Of a DNA stretch of 64,000 bases, positions 19,629-33,373 are shown piece after piece. Numbering within the stretch: position 1 is the stretch's first letter; every line of letters starts with the position of its first letter. The translations under genes were made by a program, and so were the position numbers. Under the pieces are notes generated by a model, which saw only the letters and a program-made list of their open reading frames with translations, did no database searches and had not been told where the DNA came from. The DNA is from Shewanella phaeophyticola (GTDB lineage: Bacteria; Pseudomonadota; Gammaproteobacteria; Enterobacterales; Shewanellaceae). The stretch is from assembly GCF_025398315.1 (NCBI RefSeq), contig NZ_JAODOQ010000001.1, positions 4,030,001 through 4,094,000 of the forward strand. The letters run 5' to 3'.

Positions 19629-22600
19629 ATGATGCCGTTAATGGATGACGTCGCTAAGTTAAAAGCACAACTAGCAGAGCTTGCCTCACAGCAACAGGCA
19701 CAACAAGCTGATGTAGCACAGCAACTCGCTAAATTTGGTCAGCAATTGGATGCATTGTCGCATCAAGTGCAAGCCCAATATCAACGTGACGCTACTCTCG
19801 ACAGCCATGGCAATAGTGACGAGCGGAGTAACACCAATGCTCAAGTGTTAAGCCCAACATTAGACACCTCACCACATGACATACAGCAACACAATCATCT
19901 TTCAGAGCCAACCCGCAGCGCCCAACGTCAACCAAAAGCGCACGATACTTCGTCTGCGTGGGGCAACCATGCTACGGATTCAAACCAATCAATACCCAAT
20001 CTAGGCCTCAGCAAGACAAAGTGCACTTAGCGCTATGCTCACCCAATTAGCAGAAGCGATTTCCGAGTTTAGTTCTGCCGCATTAGCACCACTTTCAGGG
20101 TTAACCGATCAAGCAAAACAATTTTATCAACACTACCAAACTAAAGGATTAGGCCCAGTCTTTTTAATGACCGTAGCTGGGATCATCACCCTGACTTTAG
20201 GTTTTGGCTACTTATTGCAATATTCAATCAACAATTGGTTTTCTGAGTTGGCTAAGGCCTTACTTGGGCTTGGCGTTGCTAACAGTATTATTGCAGGTGG
20301 CGTCTTTATTCGACAAAAACGTGCAGGAATGGAAGCTTTTGGCTCAGGCCTGGTAGGACTAGGACTTATCCTTAACTATTTGTGTCTGTATTTTCTTGGA
20401 CCTTATTTTACCATTATTCCCGACACGACTTGCTTTGGCTTGTTACTACTTAACACCCTACTCGGTTATGGTCTGTCATTTAAACTCGACACCAAAGTAG
20501 TTGCTATTGTCGCCTTGCTGGGCGGCTCGCTAGCACCATTAATGTTGCTCGATGGCGGGCAAGCTCCATTGCTCTACTTACCTTACTTACTACTTATTGG
20601 TATTTGCTCTATGGTACAAAGCCATAAGCTAGCCTGGCCAATATTAGTTGAAGTGACCGCTCTACTGCATATTGCTTGTATCCAAGTGCTTAGTGTATTT
20701 ATCTCATTACCATTTGCCTCTATTGGCTGGCAAACGGGTCTGATATTACTCGCGATTAACGGGTTATTTTATCTTTACAGTATCGCCAGTTTATTGTTTG
20801 TCATTAAGTCTGCATTGACGCCGCGTTTACTCGCTGTGCCTGTCGCATTAATGATATTTATCCTTTACACACTGACAGAGTGGAGCCGTTTTGCTGGTGA
20901 GCTATTTGCCGTAAATGCGATCTTGTGTGCGTTATTGTATTTGATCATAAAACGCGACAAAGACATCAGTGCCCTGGCACTTGCTTTTGCAGGTAGCTTT
21001 GCCGGCTTTGCTGCACTCTTTTTACTCAGTGCTGAACTGATGGGACTCGTGCTGTTGTTAGAGGGATTATTGTTACTGTGGATAGGCTGCAAACACCGAT
21101 TTAGTCCAATTAGAGCTGAAGCTTATGTGCTGTTAGTGTTAGGTATTATCAGCAGCTTTATTAATCTGTTCGATGTACTGACACAATCACATTACCCACA
21201 GCAAAGTATATTAAGTTATCAGGCATTACTAAGCTTATCGATGTTACTCACTTGTACACTGACCTATATGGCTCAAAAGCTTATTAGTCAGTATCAAACT
21301 GATTTAATGAAATTTGATCGCCTAGCTGTACACTTTATTCGCGAGTTGCTTGGTGTGCTTTACTCTGTGACTATCGTGGTCATCTGCTATTTTGTCTCTG
21401 ATGAGTATTGGTTAAACACCCTACCTTTGATTAGCCTATTACTGCTTTATATAAGTGCAAAATACACTTTGCGGTTTAGTGAAATACTGGCTTGGCTATG
21501 GCAATTACCATTATTAGGCTTAGTAATCTTTGCCATACTAGATGCCAACAGCCTTAGCTTTGCAGACCAAGCATTGAACGCCAAACTGGCTCGAATTGAA
21601 TTGTTTGTTGGCTTATTGCTGGCCTACTACTGGTACAAAAAACACTATGCCAACTCGAAATTGATCCGCCTAGCTTATTTTGTGCAGTTAGCCTGCTATA
21701 TAACACTTCCGCTGTTGTTATTGCCTAAAGTCATGCGTAGCTGGCCTGAATATATCGCGATTTACTTATGGTTAAGCAGCATTGGCAGTTTGGCGATTGC
21801 CTATTTTGTTCGGCATAAGGTTTTACGTTATGAAGCACAAATCCTCACGGTGTTAGCCATATTAATGACTGCCGCAATGTGTCTCGCAGAGCTATGGCAA
21901 GGGCTTGTGGCGTTGGCTATTGGGCTATTATTGCTAGGGTTAATTACCTTGCGCTTTTTACAATTACCGACTGAATGGCAACAAATCACCAGATTACATT
22001 GGCATATCAGCCCGTATTATCTAGGGCTGGTTATTGCTGTCATTAGCCAAACCTTAACCAATATTTTTTATCCATCATGGGCAATAACGGCCTTAATTAT
22101 GTGTGGTTACTTTACGTTAATTACCGAGCGGCATAATACTTTAGGACGAAGGTTGAAGGATGCACTCGCTCCGAGTTATAGCCTCGCTTATTTTGCTATT
22201 TATGCCTGTGCGTTGTTACCCATCATACTGCATAGCGAAATGTCATTGTCGTTGAGCATGGACAATTTACTCGTGAATATGGCTGAGTTGGGGATACTTA
22301 TTTTATTAGCGCGGTACTTAATGACGACTAGATTAGCGATTCGAATCCACAAAAAAATTCTTCCAACCACTGTATTGCAATGGGCTTGGCATGGACTGTT
22401 AACAATAAGCTATATGTTGTGGTGTTATCAATTAGATATCAGTATAGCTGCGACAATGAGCGCAATATTATTGGTTGTTCACGCAAGCGTAGTGATGTTT
22501 ATCAGCTTACGAGCATTACAAACTAATTTGGTTAGACTCGCCGCATTACTCTTTGCACTAGCATGTATGAAAGTGATTGTTATCGACATGGCCTCTTTCG

Positions 22601-22713
22601 AATTAGTCCAAAAGGTTGTCGCCTTTATTGTGATTGGCGTAATTTTACTGACGGTGGCGTACTTTTATCAAAAAGCGAAGAATAACCTGCAAACACAAAG
22701 CTTAACATCTTAG
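19629..22713 (+). CDS. DUF2339 polytopic membrane protein, frameshifted
   Basis: A very large inner-membrane protein (about 1,027 residues) of unknown function in the DUF2339 family. The first 130 residues form a Gln-rich coiled coil (QQQAQQADVAQQLAKF) followed by a disordered linker; the rest has more than twenty hydrophobic helices beginning with GPVFLMTVAGIITLTLG. An extra A in the run at 20018-20020 splits it; removing it reads SKTSALSAMLTQL straight through. Start chosen at ATGATG 19629, though the ATG at 19641 is also possible. Confidence 0.75.
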
Positions 22714-22718
22714 TTTTC

Positions 22719-22757
22719 ATTTAAGTTTGCCAGCTCTATATGCTGGCAAACTTAAAA
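22719..22757. terminator. Bidirectional terminator
   Basis: A perfect 12-bp stem AAGTTTGCCAGC/GCTGGCAAACTT with a 7-base loop and A/T-rich flanks lies between convergent genes. Confidence 0.8.
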
Positions 22758-22780
22758 TAAACAGTGCTACTCGATAAAAA

Positions 22781-24056
22781 CTACTTAGCGAAGCGCTCTA
22801 CTGCTGGGTAATCAACAATCACAGCTTCTTCAAGTAAAGCACGGCGTAGCATGTCATATGCAATGGCTGTGCTTAAGCTTCGTACAAGTTGGCGTGAGCG
22901 TCTTGGTAATTTCACCATTTGACTGTAAATACCATGTTTGGTAGCAAGCGCAATTGCGACAGTTCCTACGGGCTTTTCATCAGATCCACCATCAGAGTAC
23001 TGCAATACCACTGGTTGCTAACGCAAAGTCACTTCCTAGAATATCACGCGCACCTTGAGCCATTGCTTCAACGGTGGCAATAGACACTGCACCATGATCG
23101 TCAAGGATCTGCGGGCTCACTCCTAGCACTTTCACTTTCGACTCATTACTGTAAGTCACAAGGCCATGGTGTAAGTATGAAGAACTGCCAGGAAAGTCGA
23201 TTAACTGACTGGTTATCATGCCGCCTGTACATGACTCTGCGACACTTAAACTCAAACCAGACTGATATAAACGATGATGAATTTCTGCTGCTAATGTTGG
23301 TCGATTTTCTGCAACAACCGCCGTACCGAGCAAGGCTTTTACCTGTTTAGTGACATCAGATAGTTGGCGTATCGCTTTATCGCCGCGAGCGAAAACTTTA
23401 ATTTCGATGTGTGGCATTGACGAGCGATAACCTAACTCAATTCCTTCTGGTAAGGTTAATTCTGATAACGTATCTGCAAGTGATGACTCACCATGACCTA
23501 TTGTCAGCAGTTTTTCTAACGCTGACTTTTGTTGCACACCAAACTCCTCAGTAATGAAGGGAATAAACTGCTCGGTAATCATTTGCTTTAACTCAAAAGG
23601 CACGCCAGGTGTAAAAAACAACCAAGCATTATTGAGCTTAACTCTAAACCCACAAGCGGTTCCTACAGGGTTATCGACCATAACCGCAGACTCAGGCAAC
23701 CATGCTTGTTTTAAATTACTTTTAGCCATAAAGCGACGATTACGAGTAAACCAGTCTTCTAAATGTTCACGCCACTGAGTATTTTCAACCAACTCTTCAC
23801 CTTTAGCCTTCGCCATTGCTAGTGCTGACATATCGTCACTGGTAGGCTCCAAACCACCATTGACGATAATCACATCGGCATGCTTACTGCGCTCTTGAAA
23901 TACAGCAACCAGATCATCAAGGCGATCACCCACCGTTACCCGATGTTGCATCTCAATACCGATTTCCATCAAGGTATTAGCAACCCACGCAGCATTGGTA
24001 TCAATAATCTGACCTGATAATACCTCTTCGCCTGTACAAATCATTTCTAATTTCAT
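22781..24056 (-). CDS. cinA: CinA family protein (NMN deamidase), frameshifted
   Basis: Hydrolyses nicotinamide mononucleotide to the nicotinate form in pyridine nucleotide salvage. Two domains: an N-terminal MoCF/COG1058 domain with MICTGEEVLSGQI, NGGLEPTSDD and FTPGVPFELK, and a C-terminal CinA amidase domain with VAESCTGG and the catalytic serine. An extra base near 23000 breaks the frame; the repaired SGIAGPDGGSDEKPVGTVAIA gives 424 residues. The change from GLGPTSDD to GLEPTSDD may be natural. Confidence 0.92.
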
Positions 24057-24282
24057 TGTTAACCCTTATCCCATGCAATTGGCACTTAACTTAGGGGAGC
24101 AATATGAGAATGGCAAGAAAATTGATCGATTTGGTTAAAATAACACTTAACTAAATGAATGGATTACAACTATTCAACATAAATGAGCCATCTCATAAAA
24201 TATTTGTAAAAACGCACATTGAACTTAATTAATGACTTTTAAATTTCAGATACAAACAACCTTCTTTTAAATGAAGATGTAT

Positions 24283-24376
24283 TTGGCAGAGCGAATGCTA
24301 ATAGCAGAAAGAATGAACCCGCGCCTCGCCAGCGTGACAGGCCGATTCTGTTTATAAAGAGTATAAACAACTGAAC
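24283..24376 (-). pseudogene. Degenerate tRNA-Asp copy 1
   Basis: Shares several blocks in order with the intact tRNA-Asp at 25808-25884: GGC-GAGCG, GAACCCGCG, AGCGTGACAGGCCG and CAACTGAAC, with insertions between them. The anticodon region survives, but the acceptor stem and D arm no longer pair. A poly-A/GCC tract after it resembles the terminator that follows the intact gene. Confidence 0.6.
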
Positions 24377-24419
24377 TTGCTCACTTTTTGCTTCTAAAAC
24401 GAAAAAAGCCTCATCTTAA

Positions 24420-24490
24420 GTTGGCGGAGCGGACGTTGCTTGCAATAAGAGGGAACCCGCGCTCCCCAGCGTGACAGGCCGCTATCTCTA
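24420..24490 (-). pseudogene. Degenerate tRNA-Asp copy 2, 3' half
   Basis: Nearly exact acceptor sequence TTGGCGGAGCGGACG, then a disrupted T arm, GAACCCGCG and AGCGTGACAGGCCG, ending CTCTA. The missing 5' half (D arm and acceptor strand) reappears at 25716-25736 beyond the IS630-type element, so this tRNA was probably split by it. Confidence 0.65.
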
Positions 24491-25707
24491 ATAATACCAA
24501 TTCCACTAATTATCTGGTCATTCAACGGTAATTCTGTGCCGTCTAGGCAAGTAATACCAATTACATTAAATATATGATCTAATTAATCGTCATTCTCTTA
24601 TTTCAATATTTATGAATAATATCAATCTTACCGCATTAGCTAAATCCGAAAAAAGCGCTCGCAAACGTATGCGTTATCTCGCCTTACTCCACTTTACCGA
24701 AGGTCATTCCCGCACTGCGATTGCTAATATGTTGAAGGTCAGTAGAACAAGTGTAAATGCCTGGGTTACAAACTATTTAACTTATGGTATCAATGGCCTG
24801 GATGATAAGCCTAATCCTGGTAGACCCGCACAATTGTCAGCGAAACAACAGGCAAGTCTTAAAGAGTTTATACAAGCTCAAAGCTTATCTGAGAGTGGCG
24901 GTAGATTGATGGCGAGAGATGTCTGTCTTTTTATTCAATCTGAATTTAACGTGACCTTTAAGCAGGCCAACATATACAGAATACTCCATCAACTAGGCTT
25001 TTCATGGATAACAACTCGCTCTCGTCATCCAAAACAGTCTCAAGATGTTCAGGACGCTTTTAAAAAACTTCCAACTGTCAACGATCCTTAACACCCCTGG
25101 TCATGTATCGTTAGATCGCATTGATGTGTGGTTTCAAGATGAAGCCAGATTCGGCCAGCAAAATACCACCACTCATATTGGGGCATTAAAAGGAAGCCGC
25201 CCACGGTCAGTAAGGCAACAACAGTTTGAATCAGCCTATTTTTATGGTGCAGTGTGTCCTGCTACAGGCGCGACAGAGGCAATTATTGCTCCGTATGCCA
25301 ATAGTGAAATATGTTAGAGCATTTGAAATTAATTTCAGAAGCGACTGAATTTGGGCGCTATGCTCTGATCATTATGGACGGTGCAGGTTGGCATCAACAA
25401 AAACTGACGGAGGGCTTTGATAACTTAAGTATCCTTAAACTTCCCCCTATTCCCCAGAACTCAATCCTGTAGAACAAGTGTGGCAATGGCTTCGTCAAAA
25501 TGAACTTGCCAATCGTTGTTTTAGTGGATATGACGATATTGTTGAACAATGCTCAATCGCATGGAATAACTTTATTGCAAAGCCTGAAAGGGTCATTAAA
25601 TTATGCACTAGAAGCTGGACAAAACTGACCAGTTAATTAATGTAAATGGTATAATTAATGGAAATGGTATAATTAATGGAAATGGTATAATTAATGGAAA
25701 TGGTATA
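24491..25707 (+). mobile_element. IS630-type insertion sequence
   Basis: Inverted ends are visible: ATACCAATTACATTAA at about 24554 on the left and its near-complement TTAATGTAAATGGTAT on the right at about 25638. A second left-end-like copy (ATACCAATTCCACTAA) lies 60 bases further out. TA dinucleotides flank both sides, as expected for IS630/Tc1-type insertion. It lies between halves of a tRNA-Asp copy. The boundaries are approximate because ends are duplicated. Confidence 0.7.
24612..25636 (+). CDS. IS630-family transposase, three frameshifts
   Basis: DDE transposase that cuts and rejoins the IS ends. An N-terminal helix-turn-helix region (RTAIANMLKVSRTSVNAWV) and a winged-helix linker (NPGRPAQLSAKQQ) precede the catalytic core with the DDE residues in VWFQDEARFGQ, LIIMDGAGWHQ and SPELNPVEQVWQWL. 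Frames must be joined near 25062 (extra base), 25310 (missing base) and 25450 (missing base), giving about 341 residues. Whether the breaks are real decay or sequence errors is open, because transposases may decay freely. Confidence 0.8.
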
Positions 25708-25710
25708 AAA
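25644..25710. repeat. 18-bp tandem repeats at right IS end
   Basis: The unit ATGGTATAATTAATGGAA occurs three times in perfect tandem from 25646, followed by a partial fourth. Each unit holds the GGTAT end of the element next to TA. Confidence 0.85.
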
Positions 25711-25715
25711 AGCCT

Positions 25716-25736
25716 TAACCAACTGAACTACCGCTC
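25716..25736 (-). pseudogene. Detached 5' half of a tRNA-Asp copy
   Basis: TAACCAACTGAACTACCGCT matches the complement of the 5' acceptor strand and D arm of the intact tRNA-Asp. It is the missing half of the copy at 24420-24490. Confidence 0.65.
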
Positions 25737-25766
25737 TATCTTTAGTCTTTCGCCCGTGTTAAATAC

Positions 25767-25800
25767 GAAAAAGGCCTTTGCATTGCTGCAAAGGCCTTTT
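25767..25800 (-). terminator. rrn-tRNA-Asp operon terminator
   Basis: Stem AAAGGCCTTTGCA/TGCAAAGGCCTTT with loop TTGC, and a T run on the minus strand. Downstream of the tRNA-Asp gene. Confidence 0.8.
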
Positions 25801-25807
25801 CTTAAGT

Positions 25808-25884
25808 TGGCGGAGCGGACGGGACTCGAACCCGCGACCCCCGGCGTGACAGGCCGGTATTCTAACCAACTGAACTACCGCTCC
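25808..25884 (-). tRNA. tRNA-Asp (GTC)
   Basis: 77 bases with encoded CCA. The acceptor stem GGAGCGG/CCGCTCC pairs fully, the D arm has TTCAGTTGGTTAGA, the anticodon arm reads CCTGTCAC with anticodon GTC, and the T loop has GTTCGAGTC. It is the last gene of the rRNA operon, about 105 bases after 5S. Confidence 0.96.
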
Positions 25885-25988
25885 TTTAGCAAGTTGCTTA
25901 CGCAGGATGCTAAATGCTTTTTAAGTCGCTAGTGTGTCATCACTAGGAGACTTGCTCTTTCGAGCATCTCATATCGAGATAATTAGGC

Positions 25989-26107
25989 GTCTGGAAATGA
26001 CCTACTCTCACATGGGGAGACCCCACACTACCATCGGCGATACTGTGTTTCACTTCTGAGTTCGGAATGGGATCAGGTGGGACTGCACAGCTCTATGGTT
26101 TCCAGAC
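25989..26107 (-). rRNA. rrf: 5S ribosomal RNA
   Basis: Terminal stem GTCTGGAAA/TTTCCAGAC, the conserved CCCATTCCGAACTCAGAAGTGAAAC loop region (not quoted further) and the final GTGAGAGTAGG identify 5S rRNA. The ends are set by the terminal helix. Confidence 0.93.
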
Positions 26108-26160
26108 AAAAAATTGTACGGAACAAATTTTTAACGCACTTTAGTGCGGCTCGTTAGGGT

Positions 26161-26180
26161 CAAATACATGGATGTATTTG
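26161..26180. repeat. Hairpin in 23S-5S spacer
   Basis: A perfect palindrome CAAATACAT-GG-ATGTATTTG. Its core ACATGGATGT also occurs in the 16S-23S spacer hairpin at 29569. Confidence 0.6.
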
Positions 26181-26318
26181 ATAAATTGCTCCTCTATCTA
26201 ATGCTACATTGAGCATTAAATAATAATTCGGAAAGCTGATTGCTTTGAGTCTCTACACACCACTTAAGTGCTCTATTCTAATACTAAGTTCGTATCAGTA
26301 AAACCCATCTGGGTTGTA

Positions 26319-29214
<2,896 letters not shown>

Positions 29215-29644
29215 ATACAACCCAAATGAGTTTCACACCCTTGAATTAACAAGAGAAGAGCTCTGGGTCATATCATGACCAGCTGGTTTTTACTTGATAG
29301 TTCACATACGCTTTCGCGTTGCAAACTCGCCTTAGTTTTTAGAATATTCAAGACACTTAAACAGTGTTTTGAGAACTCAAGTGTTAATGCTTTCGCATTA
29401 ACGTTTTTCGCACTAACCTAATCACACAAACAACAACGTATCGTCATTTATGCGCCTTTTAGTTAGTACTATCAGCTTTCCAAATTGTTAAAGAACAACA
29501 CTTACCGGCAAGCGGTGTGTTTCACTCTCCTTCCGAAGAAGGTAACAAGTAATCTGTGTGAACACTCAAGCACATGGATGTGCTGTGTGCAATAAACGCA
29601 CGGATGCAGTTTATTGTCACCAAGTATCGAGCTAGTCGTATAGG
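29215..29644 (-). other. 16S-23S spacer without tRNA genes
   Basis: About 430 bases. A boxA antitermination element (TGTTCTTTAACA on the minus strand, 29486-29497) is present. No tRNA cloverleaf or CCA end can be found, unlike spacers carrying Ile/Ala or Glu tRNAs. A perfect hairpin AGCACAT-GG-ATGTGCT lies at 29569-29584. Confidence 0.75.
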
Positions 29645-31187
<1,543 letters not shown>

Positions 31188-31467
31188 AAGTTTTTTTGAG
31201 ACAAAGTCTCGGCTCAATGAATTCTGATTGCTTATCTCACCGAAGTGAAACAAGTCTTTTGTACATATTGCTATGAACATTCATCATTCTCACTTAGGAG
31301 AAAAACATTGAGTTTAAATTTTTTGATTGCCTACGCTCCGAAGAACAAGAAGACAATTTCGAATAACTCAACACCTGTGAATGCCCACACAGATTTCTTG
31401 TTTTGATTGTTAAAGAGCGTTGATGCCTTATTTCGTGCACCGCCGTTAGACGCTAGGTCGTTGGCTT
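31188..31467 (-). promoter_or_regulatory. rrn leader with boxA
   Basis: The transcribed leader between promoter and 16S. It contains the antitermination boxA GCTCTTTAACA (31408-31418 on the plus strand, read in minus). The rest is the upstream half of the 16S processing stem. Confidence 0.7.
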
Positions 31468-31476
31468 GGGAGGCGT

Positions 31477-31504
31477 ATTTTACGCTTTCCCATCTTCGCG
31501 TCAA
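31477..31504 (-). promoter_or_regulatory. rrn sigma-70 promoter
   Basis: On the minus strand TTGACG (31499-31504) is 16 bases from TAAAAT (31477-31482). An A/T-rich UP-like element (AAAGAAAGTTTGAAAAAACA) lies upstream, and a GC-rich stretch follows the -10, as expected for a stringently controlled promoter. Confidence 0.8.
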
Positions 31505-31648
31505 GTGTTTTTTCAAACTTTCTTTTCGCTGTTGAATACAATGTTTTTAAGCACTTAATTCAACCTAACCTGGTGACTGCTTTCGCTGTCTGCCGTGTCA
31601 GTGGATGCGCATTATAGGCACAATGAGATTTAGTGCAACCCCTTTTTT

Positions 31649-31677
31649 AATAAAAAAAGATCGCTTGGCGATCTTTT
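31649..31677 (-). terminator. Terminator of the minus-strand ccm genes
   Basis: Stem AAAGATCGCC/GCGATCTTT with a seven-T tail on the minus strand. Confidence 0.75.
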
Positions 31678-31723
31678 CACCAAAAGCGATCCTTTTAGAG
31701 GTTTTTATCTACTTTATGCTGAT

Positions 31724-32305
31724 TTATTGCGCTTTTTCGCTGTTTTTACTGAATTGCGCTAAAAACGAAATCGCATTTTCGTCATCCCAGTCTATGTATG
31801 TGCGTACATAGGCCACCAGCTCACCTTGTTCATTTAATATAAATGTTGCAGGAATAGTATCGAGTGGAAATACGTCACGCAGTTGTTGTTGCGGGTCAAA
31901 GTATGAATCAAATGCAGACAAACCTAGATCAGCTAAAAAAGGCTTCACTATTTTATCTGCGTCTGCATCTATTGAGATTGGTAATAAAACAAATTGCTCT
32001 GAATCTAGCGCTTGATTTAAACGATGTAGCGCAGGGAGTTCTCTTACACAAGGTGGACACCATGTTGCCCATAGGTTTATTACAACAACCTTACCTTTAT
32101 AGTGTTCAAAATTTACCTGTTGTCCGCTTGCATCAGTAAAGTCGACCAAAGCTATTGGAAAAGGCTGTGGTAAAACACTTATCCTGTCGAGTGTTGATTG
32201 AGTGGCTTGCTTGGTTTGCGCCTGCATACCTGGATATGCACTCACCATATTTGCTACGCTTAATAGCAGTACATTTGATAGCAATATTGCTAGCCACTTT
32301 TTCAT
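31724..32305 (-). CDS. TlpA-like periplasmic thiol-disulfide oxidoreductase
   Basis: 193 residues with an N-terminal signal segment and a thioredoxin fold. The active site is WCPPC in INLWATWCPPCVRELP, with the cis-proline loop at IPATFI. It follows ccmH by 19 bases in the same operon and is the second thioredoxin-like protein in it after CcmG. Probably reduces apocytochrome or Ccm thiols, but this is inferred from position. Confidence 0.85.
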   Translation of the reverse strand: MKKWLAILLSNVLLLSVANMVSAYPGMQAQTKQATQSTLDRISVLPQPFPIALVDFTDASGQQVNFEHYKGKVVVINLWATWCPPCVRELPALHRLNQALDSEQFVLLPISIDADADKIVKPFLADLGLSAFDSYFDPQQQLRDVFPLDTIPATFILNEQGELVAYVRTYIDWDDENAISFLAQFSKNSEKAQ

Positions 32306-32324
32306 TGTTACTCCAAACAGTTAT

Positions 32325-32804
32325 TTACTTAGCCTTGTTCTTATTCAGTAATGCGTCTAATTCAGCTTGTTGTTCTGCTGATAGCGATCCCGCTTCTGTG
32401 GGTTGAATACGCTGTTTACGCACAAAGATATATCCGATGAATAATCCGAATATTAATAACCCAAAGGATCCTAACCACAAAATGTAGGTTTTTGGGTCAA
32501 GCTTAGGCTTATACAATACAAAGTCACCGTAGCGGCTTGTCATAAAGTCGATAATTTCTTGCTCTGATTTACCATTATCAACCATCTTGTAGACTTCAAG
32601 ACGTAAATCTTGTGCTACAGGAGAATTGGAATCGACTAAATTTTGGTTTTGACACTGGGGGCAACGTAATTGATGTGACAGTGACAATGCACGTTTTTGA
32701 TTATCGGCTGATTTAAATTCGTAAGTATCTACTGGAGTTGCCATCACAGATACAGCAAAAAGTGCACTGGCAAAACAGAGTATCAATTTAGCTATCATGT
32801 TCAT
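32325..32804 (-). CDS. ccmH: Cytochrome c maturation protein CcmH
   Basis: Presents reduced apocytochrome cysteines for heme ligation, with CcmF and CcmI. 159 residues: signal peptide, the CXXC motif RCPQCQNQN, the conserved helix EQEIIDFMTSRYGDFVLYKP and one C-terminal transmembrane helix. This is the short form, with the TPR part encoded separately as ccmI. Its start overlaps the ccmG stop by one base. Confidence 0.95.
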   Translation of the reverse strand: MNMIAKLILCFASALFAVSVMATPVDTYEFKSADNQKRALSLSHQLRCPQCQNQNLVDSNSPVAQDLRLEVYKMVDNGKSEQEIIDFMTSRYGDFVLYKPKLDPKTYILWLGSFGLLIFGLFIGYIFVRKQRIQPTEAGSLSAEQQAELDALLNKNKAK

Positions 32805-33358
32805 TAAGATGCTCCATCAGCTTTAGCTTCTGTTTGCAATTGTTGGATCATTGGATACAGAGTTTGAGACCATACGGTTTGGTCAATTGGATCTGCATAG
32901 CGATAACGAATAATGCCATTGTGATCAACAATAAATGTTTCTGGTGCACCGTATACACCGAGATCTAACCCTAAACGGCCATCTTTATCGAATATGTTGA
33001 GTGTGTATGGGTCGCCTTGGTTGCGAAGTTCTTTTATCGCCAATGCTCGTTCATCACGGTAATTGATACCATATATAGGTAACAGATTACGCTTGGAAAG
33101 CATCAGCAAATACGGATGTTCATATTTACATGCCGGACACCATGTCGCCCAAAAGTTAAGCATAGAGACTTTACCGCTGAGATCTTTCTCAGACAGTACA
33201 TCTGTTTCCACTTCTAAACGCTCGAGTTGGAAAGCCGGTAAAGGCTTTCCTTCTAATGCTGAATCGAGCACTTTAGGATTTAAAAATAATCCTTTATATA
33301 AGAACACGCCCATACCTAAGAAAATAACTAAAGGTATAAACAGTACAAACTTCTTCAT
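32804..33358 (-). CDS. ccmG: Thiol:disulfide interchange protein CcmG (DsbE)
   Basis: Membrane-anchored thioredoxin that keeps the heme-binding cysteines reduced. One N-terminal anchor, then the active site WCPACK in LNFWATWCPACKYEHP, and the conserved GVYGAPETF loop. 184 residues, standard. 16 bases after the ccmF stop. Confidence 0.96.
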   Translation of the reverse strand: MKKFVLFIPLVIFLGMGVFLYKGLFLNPKVLDSALEGKPLPAFQLERLEVETDVLSEKDLSGKVSMLNFWATWCPACKYEHPYLLMLSKRNLLPIYGINYRDERALAIKELRNQGDPYTLNIFDKDGRLGLDLGVYGAPETFIVDHNGIIRYRYADPIDQTVWSQTLYPMIQQLQTEAKADGAS

Positions 33359-33373
33359 AGTGTCTCCGAGTGA

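Larger units (their letters stand above)
24057..24490. other. Intergenic region with degenerate tRNA-Asp copies
   Basis: Starts with the divergent upstream region of cinA, then contains two decayed tRNA-Asp-like segments annotated separately. No open reading frame is credible here. Confidence 0.6.

Noticed and set aside
29215..29644. tRNA genes in the 16S-23S spacer
   Set aside because: No paired acceptor stem, T-loop or CCA end could be found.
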